64,000 bases of DNA from Nocardia rosealba (lineage in GTDB: Bacteria > Actinomycetota > Actinomycetes > Mycobacteriales > Mycobacteriaceae): contig NZ_JAIWNA010000006.1 in NCBI RefSeq assembly GCF_020216065.1, forward strand, positions 310,001-374,000. The letters are read 5' to 3'. Both the position numbers and the translations under genes were made by a program. This document shows positions 58,220 through 64,000 of this stretch, one piece after another. Numbering within the stretch: position 1 is the stretch's first letter; every line of letters begins with the position of its first letter. Below the pieces are notes generated by a model. That model searched no databases and had not been told where the DNA came from. It saw only the letters and a list, made by a program, of their open reading frames with translations.

Positions 58220-58269
58220 ACCGGATCGAACACCGTGCCGAATAAGCGATTTCGGTCCACCATGGACAT

Positions 58270-58719
58270 ATGGGTGGGCACGAGATTCGGCGAGCACGTC
58301 CCGAGGACTACGACGAACTGATCGGGGTGGTCGACGACTGGTGGGGGCGGGCCGTGACGCACAACCTGCCGCGCATGTTCCTCGACCACTTCCATCGCAC
58401 CAGCCTGATCGCCACCGACGACGCCGGAATCTCCGGATTCCTCATCGGTTTCGGCTCACCCGCCGACGCCGACGCCGCCTACATCCACTTCGTCGCCGTG
58501 CGTCCCGACGCCCGCAAATCCGGCCTCGGCCGCACCCTCTACGACGAGTTCTTCACGATCGTGCGCGCCGAGGGCCGAAAGCTGGTGTCGGCCATCACCT
58601 CACCGTCGAACTACACCTCGATCGACTTCCACCGCAGCCTCGGCTTCACGGTGACCGGACCGGTCGCGAACTACAACGGCCCGGGCCGGGCCCTCATCAC
58701 CTTCGAGCGTGTCCTGTAG
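58270..58719 (+). CDS. GNAT family N-acetyltransferase
   Basis: 149 residues. GNAT fold: EIRRARPEDYDELIGVVDDWW, AYIHFVAVRPDARKSGLGRTLYDEFF (acetyl-CoA loop) and SIDFHRSLGFTVTGP. It acetylates an unknown amine. It lies 50 bases after the ChoD-like gene in the same direction and ends at a convergent terminator. Confidence 0.88.
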   Translation: MGGHEIRRARPEDYDELIGVVDDWWGRAVTHNLPRMFLDHFHRTSLIATDDAGISGFLIGFGSPADADAAYIHFVAVRPDARKSGLGRTLYDEFFTIVRAEGRKLVSAITSPSNYTSIDFHRSLGFTVTGPVANYNGPGRALITFERVL

Positions 58720-58728
58720 AAACGCCGA

Positions 58729-58756
58729 ACGGCGCCTCCGAAAACGAAGGCGCCGT
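58729..58756. terminator. convergent terminator between GNAT and SDR genes
   Basis: ACGGCGCCTCCG and CG-AAGGCGCCGT form a stem closed by AAAA, ten bases after the GNAT stop and 16 before the stop of the convergent gene. Confidence 0.7.
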
Positions 58757-58772
58757 GCGGAATTCGAACTGC

Positions 58773-59540
58773 TTACCTGGGCGCCATGCGCAGGGCGCCG
58801 TCCATGCGGATCGTCTCGCCGTTGAGGTAGTCGTGGCGGGCGATGTACTCCACCAGCTGGGCGTACTCGTCGGGACGGCCCAGCCGCGACGGGAACGGAA
58901 CGCCCGCCTCGAGGTTCTTGCGGTAGTCCTCGGTGACGCCGGCGAGCATCGGGGTATCGATGATGCCGGGGGCGATGGTGTTCACCCGGATACCGAACTG
59001 CGCCAGGTCACGCGCGGCGGGCACGGTCATACCGTGCACGCCACCCTTGGACGCCGAGTACGCGATCTGACCGATCTGACCCTCGAACGCCGCCACCGAC
59101 GCGGTGTTCACGACCACGCCGCGCTGGCCGTACTCGTCCACCGGCTCGGTCTTGGCGATGGCGTCGGCCGCCAGCCGCATCACATTGAAGGTGCCGAGCA
59201 GGTTCACGGTGATGACAGTGCGGAACAGCTCGAGATCGTGCGGGCCGTTCTTGGACAGGATGCGACCCGCCCAGCCGACACCGGCACAGTTCACCACGAT
59301 GCGCAGCGGCGCCGGGCCCTCGGCCACCTGGGCGACCGCAGCGGCGACCTCGTCGTTGCTCGTCACGTCGGCGGCGATCAGGGTGACACCGTCGGGCACG
59401 TTGCCGCCCGCGCGCTCGATGGACTGCGGGATGTCGAGACCGAACACGGTGGCACCCGCCTCGGCCAGGCGCTTGGCGGTAGCGGCACCGAGGCCGGACG
59501 CGCCTCCGGTGACGATTGCGGCGGAACCAGAAATCTCCAC
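58773..59540 (-). CDS. short-chain dehydrogenase (HSD17B10 / 3-hydroxyacyl-CoA dehydrogenase type 2-like)
   Basis: 255 residues from GTG with an AGGAGAATTT ribosome-binding site. NAD-binding TGGASGLGAATAKRLAE, NAG-equivalent VVNCAGVGWAGRI, catalytic Ser region VVVNTASVAAFEGQIGQ and YSASKGGVHGMT with both Tyr and Lys. The PGIIDTPMLAGV and NGETIRMDGALRM endings are those of the 3-hydroxyacyl-CoA dehydrogenase type 2 group. It probably acts in fatty-acid or sterol side-chain oxidation. Confidence 0.92.
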   Translation of the reverse strand: MEISGSAAIVTGGASGLGAATAKRLAEAGATVFGLDIPQSIERAGGNVPDGVTLIAADVTSNDEVAAAVAQVAEGPAPLRIVVNCAGVGWAGRILSKNGPHDLELFRTVITVNLLGTFNVMRLAADAIAKTEPVDEYGQRGVVVNTASVAAFEGQIGQIAYSASKGGVHGMTVPAARDLAQFGIRVNTIAPGIIDTPMLAGVTEDYRKNLEAGVPFPSRLGRPDEYAQLVEYIARHDYLNGETIRMDGALRMAPR

Positions 59541-59560
59541 AAATTCTCCTGTGTTATTTG

Positions 59561-59667
59561 GCGGCTGGCGCCGCGGGTCTCGGCGCTGAGCGCCGCCTCT
59601 TCCCTCCCTACGGGCACTCCTTCGTCGCACCCTTCGGTCAGTCCAGAGGCGGCGACGCGCCGAGACC
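59561..59667. repeat. dispersed hairpin repeat, copy 2, inside a nested palindrome
   Basis: 59561-59587 repeats 6231-6257 with one mismatch. Here the right arm is enlarged into a nested structure: outer GGTCTCGGCGC/GCGCCGAGACC (59576-59586 with 59657-59667), inner GCCGCCTCT/AGAGGCGGC (59592-59600 with 59645-59653). It sits between two divergently transcribed SDR genes. Confidence 0.65.
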
Positions 59668-59803
59668 GGTCGTGGTTTTCGGCCTTATCGGCCTTCTGCC
59701 AATAATGCACCATAACGTTCCGAGGTGTGGTGTGGCGCACCCCTACCTCGGTGTAGCCGAAATCGTCGCGAACAGCGGTGTTTGCCGGTGGTAGCGTGCC
59801 GTC

Positions 59804-60679
59804 ATGAGATCGTTCGCCGGTCCGAGCGTGGCCGGGCGCAGGGTCCTGATCACGGGTGCCGCGCGCGGGATCGGTGCTGCGCTGGCGCGGCGGCTGGCGG
59901 CGAAGGGGGCGCGGGTCGCGCTGCTCGGGATCGAGCCGGAACTGCTCGCCGAGGTGGCCGCCGAATGCGGCGATGTGCCGTGGCGCTACTGCGATGTGGC
60001 CGACCCGGCCCAGGTGGGGCGGGTGATTCCGGTGCTGGTCGCCGAACTCGGTGGGCTGGATGTGCTGGTGGCCAACGCGGGGATCGCCAAGCAGATGGCG
60101 ATGGTCGGTGGTGACGCCTCGGTGCTCGAGGAGACGCTTGCGGTGAACGTGCTCGGTGTCGCGTACGCGGTGCAGGCGGCGGGCCCGTATATCGCGCACG
60201 CGGATGGGTACGTCCTGATGATGTCGTCCATCTCGAGTGCCGTGCAGCTGCCGCTCGGCGGCGCCTACAGTGCGTCGGCGGCCGCGGTGGCCGCGCTCGC
60301 GGAAACGCTGCGCTTCGAATTGTCCTCCACGGGAGCCAAAGTGGGCGTCACCTACTTCGCGGGGATCGACACCGACATGACCGTGCGCGGCTTCGACACC
60401 GCCGCCGCGCACACCATCCTCGGCGGCACGAGCCTGGCGGGGATCTCGCCGATCGGCCCGGCCGTCGACGCCATGGAACGGGCTGTGGCCCGCCGCAAGG
60501 CCACGGTGTACGCGCCGTGGTGGGTCGCGATGGCCCGGCCGCTTCGACCCTTCGCCCAGCTGGTCGTGCAACGGCTGCACGGCAACAGAGTGGCGCGCGC
60601 CGTCGAGATCGCCCGCGACGAGGACGCACCGTTCACCACCGACCAACCGGCCCGGCCGCGCAGAATGGAACGGCAATGA
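59804..60679 (+). CDS. SDR-family protein lacking the catalytic lysine
   Basis: 291 residues from ATG. Nucleotide-binding TGAARGIGAAL and VLVANAGIAKQM are intact and the serine region LMMSSISSAVQLP is present. After Tyr155 (AYSASAAAVAAL) position 159 is Ala instead of the invariant Lys of the YxxxK motif. A ~70-residue C-terminal extension ends basic (RPRRMERQ). It could be a pseudoenzyme or use another base. It overlaps the TetR gene by ATGA, so the pair is co-regulated. Confidence 0.85.
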   Translation: MRSFAGPSVAGRRVLITGAARGIGAALARRLAAKGARVALLGIEPELLAEVAAECGDVPWRYCDVADPAQVGRVIPVLVAELGGLDVLVANAGIAKQMAMVGGDASVLEETLAVNVLGVAYAVQAAGPYIAHADGYVLMMSSISSAVQLPLGGAYSASAAAVAALAETLRFELSSTGAKVGVTYFAGIDTDMTVRGFDTAAAHTILGGTSLAGISPIGPAVDAMERAVARRKATVYAPWWVAMARPLRPFAQLVVQRLHGNRVARAVEIARDEDAPFTTDQPARPRRMERQ

Positions 60680-61323
60680 GTGAGGAACCCGGATCGACCC
60701 TGCGTCAGCTGCCACGCGGACGCCACCGCCTCTCGCGGGCGGAAGTGGTCGCGTCCCAGCGCGAACGCATCCTCGTCGCGATGGGGGAGGCGATGTGCGA
60801 GAGCGGCTATGTCGGCACGCCGGTCGCGGCGGTGCTCAAACGCGCCGGGGTGTCCCGCGAGACGTTCTACGAGCAGTTCCGTTCCAAGGAGGACTGTTTC
60901 CGCGCCGCCTTCGACCGCGCCTCCCAGCTGCTCTCGGATCGGTTGCAGGACACCATCGCCGAACTCGCCGACGCCGACGCGCCCACCCGGATGGATCGCA
61001 TCCTCACCGCCTACTTCCAGCATCTGATCGACGATCCCGCCTCGGCACGGCTGTTCCTCGTCGAGGTGTACGCGGCGGGACAGGCAGCGATCGCGGCCCG
61101 GATGGACCTGCAGCACCGGTTCGTCACCGTGGTGGCGGCGATGCTCGGCGCCGAAACCGACGAGCAGCGCTTCGCCTGCGCCACGCTGGCGGCGGCGATC
61201 GGCGCGATGGTCACCGGCAAGATCGCCGGCGGCGACCTCGACAGCCTGTGGGAGCTGAAGGATCAGCTCATCGCGTTGGCGCAGCGCTCGGGCACGGTTT
61301 ACGGCAACGCCTTCGCCGGCTGA
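60676..61323 (+). CDS. TetR-family transcriptional regulator
   Basis: 215 residues from ATG overlapping the stop of the SDR gene. The N-terminal helix-turn-helix lies at about 20-70 (SRAEVVASQRERILVAMGEAM, TPVAAVLKRAGVSRETFYEQFRSKEDC). A helical ligand-binding half follows (LTAYFQHLIDDPASARLFLVEVYAAG). It probably represses the SDR-TetR unit or neighbouring genes in response to an unknown ligand. It is convergent with and overlaps by 25 bases the end of the UPF0016 gene. Confidence 0.92.
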   Translation: MSEEPGSTLRQLPRGRHRLSRAEVVASQRERILVAMGEAMCESGYVGTPVAAVLKRAGVSRETFYEQFRSKEDCFRAAFDRASQLLSDRLQDTIAELADADAPTRMDRILTAYFQHLIDDPASARLFLVEVYAAGQAAIAARMDLQHRFVTVVAAMLGAETDEQRFACATLAAAIGAMVTGKIAGGDLDSLWELKDQLIALAQRSGTVYGNAFAG

Positions 61324-62006
61324 TCCACCGGCTCGCGCTCGCGCCGGGAGAACCGCCAGGCCAGTACCCCGGCGCCGGTGAGGGCAGGGGCGAGCAGGGC
61401 GAGCGCGACGGCGGCGATGCCGTCGACGCCGGGGACGAAGGCGTCGAGCAGGGTTTTCCCGGCGAAGAACAGGAACAGCAGACCCGAGGCGATGGCGATC
61501 CCGCGCTCGGGCAGGTGCTTGCCCGCGAACTTGCCGACCAGAATCGCCAGCCCACCCGCGGCAACCATGCCCGCCACCGAGCCGATCCACACTGCGAGCC
61601 AGCTGTTGTTCGAGGCGAGCGCGGCCGCGGCGAACATGGTCCGGTCGCCGAGTTCGGCGAGCATGAAGGCGGAGATCACCACGAGGAAGGCATTGCGGGT
61701 ACTCGGTGGTTCGGGAGCGGTCTCGGTGTCGTCGGCCGAGCCGAGCGCGTCGCGCAGGGTCCACACGCCGACCGCGAGCAGGGTGAGCGCGGTCACCACC
61801 GCGATGGCACCAGCGGGCAGTGCCGTGCCGAGAAAGTGGCCGACACCGGCGGCGATGAGGTTCACGGCGACACTGGCGACACTGATACCGGCCAGGACGA
61901 CCCACCAGCGGTAGCGCAGCGAGAAGGTCAGCGCCATCAGCTGCGATTTGTCGCCCAGCTCGGCCAGGAAGATCACGCCGAAGCTCAGCAGGATCGTGGC
62001 GATCAA
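61299..62006 (-). CDS. TMEM165/GDT1 (UPF0016) family cation transporter
   Basis: 235 residues with about six membrane helices in two homologous halves; the signature ELGDKSQ (N-terminal) and ELGDRTM (middle) are the two E-x-G-D-[KR]-[ST] motifs of the family. Members export Mn2+ (or exchange Ca2+/H+). The TTG start at 62006 is preceded by GGGAG about ten bases upstream. A yybP-ykoY manganese riboswitch lies directly upstream, which supports Mn2+ export. The 3' end overlaps the convergent TetR gene. Confidence 0.92.
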   Translation of the reverse strand: MIATILLSFGVIFLAELGDKSQLMALTFSLRYRWWVVLAGISVASVAVNLIAAGVGHFLGTALPAGAIAVVTALTLLAVGVWTLRDALGSADDTETAPEPPSTRNAFLVVISAFMLAELGDRTMFAAAALASNNSWLAVWIGSVAGMVAAGGLAILVGKFAGKHLPERGIAIASGLLFLFFAGKTLLDAFVPGVDGIAAVALALLAPALTGAGVLAWRFSRREREPVDQPAKALP

Positions 62007-62091
62007 TGAATTCAGCTCCCAGGTAACAACTTCCGGCCTGCGGCTGAGACGGGGGTGCCTTCAGCCACACCGGTCGAATGATCGGTTTCGT

Positions 62092-62200
62092 GGCCGAAGG
62101 TCTCGCCCACCGGTGACTACCGGTTCGCGCAGCCGGACCGCCCCGGTGGTGGCGGCGATCAGTATGTCGACTGGGCGATTGCGGGCTACTCCCCTTCGCT
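62092..62200 (-). promoter_or_regulatory. yybP-ykoY manganese riboswitch
   Basis: On the minus strand the conserved 5' segment GGGGAGTAGC (62194-62185) and the 3' segment GCGAGACCTTCGGCC (62106-62092) are joined by P1 (CGAAGG with CCTTCG). A GC-rich central arm (GCCGCCACCACCGGGGCGGTCC) lies between them. These are the defining elements of the family, which turns on Mn efflux genes when Mn2+ binds. A possible anti-terminator/terminator stem (GGCTGA/TCAGCC) follows at 62066-62042, before the UPF0016 start. Confidence 0.85.
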
Positions 62201-62365
62201 GTCGTCCACCATAGCGCGGTTGCTCCCGGAATGCCAACATCGCATCACCGAAAGGGCAACGGACACAATAAGTTTGGCTGAGCGGCCCGGATAGTTCGGT
62301 TCCCCTGAATTCCGGATCGGGAAACCCTGTTGCCAGTGGTTCGCCAGGCCTGTGCCGTGAAAGTT
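62201..62365. other. intergenic region between the Mn riboswitch and a convergent-free minus gene
   Basis: 165 bases holding the promoter of the riboswitch-controlled gene; nothing else recognised. Confidence 0.4.
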
Positions 62366-62893
62366 TCAGGCAGCCAACAGCATTGCCAGGACGGCGGTAT
62401 CCGGGTCGCTGATGAGATCCATGCCGACCCGGCTCACCAGGGAGGTGACGGTGCCGTCGAGTTCGGCCTCGGCCCAGGCGGCCCGATGCTCCAAACCCAG
62501 ATGCGGCACACCGGGCAGCAGCACGCACCCGGACGCGGCGCCCACGCACTCGGGCAGCGACGGCCGGGTCTGCGACGGCGGATGCAGCATCAGCAGGGCG
62601 GGCGGCACATGCTCGGCGAAACGCCCCGGCTCGATCGCCTGGTCGCCCACCACCGGGCCCTCGGCGAGGACGAGACCGACGGTGTCGGGTTCCGGATCAT
62701 CGGGCAACTCCTCACGTACCCCGAACACGGTGCTGGTGAGCAGCAGGCCCGGCAGCGACGCCACCCGCACGGCGAGCACGAGTACCTGCGCCCACTCCTT
62801 GGTGGTATCCGGCCACCGCCCCGACACCACGAACCCCCGCAGACGACCATCCGCCTGAAACGGCGTGAACCCGATCGGCCCCTGAACAGTCAT
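62366..62893 (-). CDS. hypothetical protein
   Basis: 175 residues from ATG with a GGGAGG ribosome-binding site five bases upstream. The sequence starts MTVQGPIGFTPFQADGRLRG, contains WAQVLVLAVRVASLPGLLLTS and an acidic-hydrophobic middle (TVGLVLAEGPVVGDQAIEPG), and ends with DLISDPDTAVLAMLLAA. No signal peptide or clear membrane helix. Family not recognised; it may be Nocardia-restricted. It is divergent from nothing nearby and sits upstream of the Mn riboswitch on the same strand. Confidence 0.7.
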   Translation of the reverse strand: MTVQGPIGFTPFQADGRLRGFVVSGRWPDTTKEWAQVLVLAVRVASLPGLLLTSTVFGVREELPDDPEPDTVGLVLAEGPVVGDQAIEPGRFAEHVPPALLMLHPPSQTRPSLPECVGAASGCVLLPGVPHLGLEHRAAWAEAELDGTVTSLVSRVGMDLISDPDTAVLAMLLAA

Positions 62894-62987
62894 GACGACC
62901 TCCCGACTTACGAGATAAGTCAGGAATAGCCCCGAACTGTACTGGCACACAAGTACCACTGAGTGCCAGGAACTGGTCATTCCGCGC

Positions 62988-63021
62988 AAAAGGCCCCCCG
63001 GGCGAACGCCGGGAGGCCCTT
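62988..63021 (-). terminator. terminator of sodA
   Basis: On the minus strand GGCCTCCCGGCG and CCCGGGGGGCC form a GC-rich stem, followed by TTTT (62991-62988). It lies 16 bases after the sodA stop. Confidence 0.8.
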
Positions 63022-63036
63022 CACGGAAAGTACTAC

Positions 63037-63660
63037 TCACCCAAAGATGAGGCCCTTGCCCTGGTTGACGGCGCGGGCGAAGCGGTCCTGCACGTCGGCC
63101 CAGTTGACGACGTTCCAGAACGCGGTCACGTAGTCGGCCTTGACGTTCTTGTACTGCAGGTAGAAGGCGTGCTCCCACATGTCGACCTGCAGCAGCGGGA
63201 TGATGCCGAGCGGCACGTTCGCCTGCTGGTCGTACAGCTGGAAGGTCAGCAGCTTCTGGCCGAGGGTGTCGTAACCCAGGACGGCCCAGCCCGAACCCTG
63301 CAGGCCGTTGGCGGCCGCGGTGAACTGCGCGCGGAACTTGTCGAACGAACCGAACTGGTCGTCGATGGCCGCGGCCAGGTCGCCTTCCGGCTTGTCACCA
63401 CCGTTGGGGGAGAGGTTCTTCCACCAGATCGAGTGGTTGGCGTGACCACCCAGGTGGAAGGCCAGGTTCTTCTCGTGCAGAAAGATGGCGCTGTGATCGC
63501 CCGCTTCGCGCGCGGCTTCCAGCTTCTCCAGCGCGGTGTTCGCGCCGGCGACGTAGGCGGCATGGTGCTTGGAGTGGTGGATCTCGTTGATCTGCCCCGA
63601 GATGTGGGGCTCCAGTGCGCTGTAGTCGTAATCCAGATCCGGCAGCGTGTACTCGGCCAC
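63037..63660 (-). CDS. sodA: superoxide dismutase (Fe/Mn)
   Basis: 207 residues from GTG (VAEYTLPDLDYDYSALEPHISG), exactly the length of mycobacterial SodA, with AAAGGG upstream. Metal ligands are in HHSKHHAAYVAGAN (first His), FHLGGHANHSIWWKN (second His) and DMWEHAFYLQYKN (Asp and His). It converts superoxide to oxygen and hydrogen peroxide. The metal (Fe or Mn) cannot be fixed from sequence alone. No export signal is visible. The neighbouring UPF0016 gene and Mn riboswitch suggest manganese relevance. Confidence 0.97.
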   Translation of the reverse strand: MAEYTLPDLDYDYSALEPHISGQINEIHHSKHHAAYVAGANTALEKLEAAREAGDHSAIFLHEKNLAFHLGGHANHSIWWKNLSPNGGDKPEGDLAAAIDDQFGSFDKFRAQFTAAANGLQGSGWAVLGYDTLGQKLLTFQLYDQQANVPLGIIPLLQVDMWEHAFYLQYKNVKADYVTAFWNVVNWADVQDRFARAVNQGKGLIFG

Positions 63661-63780
63661 GTTGTCCCTTTCCTGTGTCGGGCTGTGTGCGCCCATCCGA
63701 TCGAGCACACCAACCATCATTCGTACACCCGATTCGTGCAACCGACGACGCGCGGGCTGTATTTCTGATGGCCCAGCCGA

Positions 63781-64000
63781 TTACAGCGGGGGCGCGACAT
63801 CCGCCTTCGATGCGCGGGTGTCGCCCGAGTCGTGGGCGGCCCACCAGCGGCGACCGCCCTCGACGAACTCGGCCATCGGGATCTCGCGGCCGTCCAGGTC
63901 GGTAATTGTGATCTTGTCGAACCATACTCGGACGTCGAGTTCGCGCGGATCGATGCCCTCCTCCTGGGAGAATTCGATGACATGCGCGGCGATGCGCTGG
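63781..64000 (-). CDS. hypothetical protein, C-terminal fragment cut by the window edge
   Basis: The last ~73 codons of a reverse-strand gene ending TAA at 63781-63783. The visible sequence runs QRIAAHVIEFSQEEGIDPRE, then LDVRVWFDKITITDLDGREI, then AEFVEGGRRWWAAHDSGD and a short Pro-ending tail. Codon positions are GC-rich, as expected for a real gene. The N-terminus and family are outside what can be seen. Confidence 0.7.
   Translation of the reverse strand, partial: QRIAAHVIEFSQEEGIDPRELDVRVWFDKITITDLDGREIPMAEFVEGGRRWWAAHDSGDTRASKADVAPPL

Noticed and set aside
56408..58297. A 629-codon minus-strand frame opposite the ChoD-like gene
   Set aside because: The plus strand encodes a full GMC oxidoreductase with FAD and catalytic motifs, whereas this frame has none.

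Overview
The window is about 68% G+C by eye. It reads as a chromosomal core segment of a mycolate-type actinobacterium, most probably Nocardia or a close relative in the Corynebacteriales/Mycobacteriales. The gene order from the end of gyrA through ppiA, the small PH-domain protein, crgA, trpG and the reversed pknB-pknA-pbpA-rodA-pstP-fhaB-fhaA operon is the classic layout next to oriC in Mycobacterium and Nocardia. I see no insertion sequence, prophage, CRISPR array or integron. The region looks vertically inherited.

Layout. (1) 1-5.6 kb: gyrA 3' end, DUF3566 membrane protein, tRNA-Ile, a DLW-39 family mini-protein, tRNA-Ala, an acyl-CoA dehydrogenase-like gene, a reverse-strand 6C small RNA and a DrrA/DrrB-type ABC transporter. 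(2) 5.4-9.7 kb: ppiA, PH-domain protein, crgA, trpG, a two-gene split RibD-like reductase and deaminase, and a CBS protein. (3) 9.7-19.5 kb: the cell-wall and division signalling operon of Ser/Thr kinases, PP2C phosphatase, RodA, PbpA and FHA proteins, followed by tRNA-Leu. (4) 19.9-27.3 kb: a methyltransferase, then a SpoIIM-like / RDD / DUF58 / MoxR / DUF4129 block matching the mycobacterial moxR2 region. (5) 27.3-30.8 kb: a membrane class III adenylate cyclase and a DUF4407 membrane protein. (6) 31.3-37.8 kb: gltB and gltD (glutamate synthase) behind a long leader with five consecutive hairpins. (7) 38.0-41.4 kb: a Sel1-repeat protein and a four-gene Roadblock/LC7 cassette. (8) 41.5-48.5 kb: cutinase, histidine phosphatase, membrane proteins, lysX, an S4-domain protein and rraA. 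(9) 48.5-52.5 kb: SRPBCC protein and a copC-ycnI-copD copper cluster. (10) 52.6-64 kb: RecB-like nuclease, htpG, a ChoD-like GMC oxidoreductase, GNAT, two SDRs, TetR, a TMEM165/UPF0016 transporter under a yybP-ykoY manganese riboswitch, a hypothetical gene, sodA and a truncated gene at the edge.

How the genes work together. The pknB operon couples peptidoglycan synthesis (RodA/PbpA) to phosphosignalling (PknA/PknB/PstP) and FHA readers, and CrgA upstream belongs to the same division machinery. gltBD supplies glutamate. The Mn riboswitch, UPF0016 transporter and Fe/Mn superoxide dismutase form a plausible metal and oxidative-stress neighbourhood. CopC, YcnI and CopD form a copper-handling group.

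The items most worth following up are: the Roadblock/PATAN cassette that lacks the GTPase and kinase of normal actinobacterial conservons; the unassigned structured leader of gltB; a short dispersed hairpin repeat with one compensatory base pair; a DUF4129 protein that appears fused to the shell of a DUF4350 protein; an SDR that has lost its catalytic lysine; and parS-like and DnaA-box sequences in intergenic DNA.
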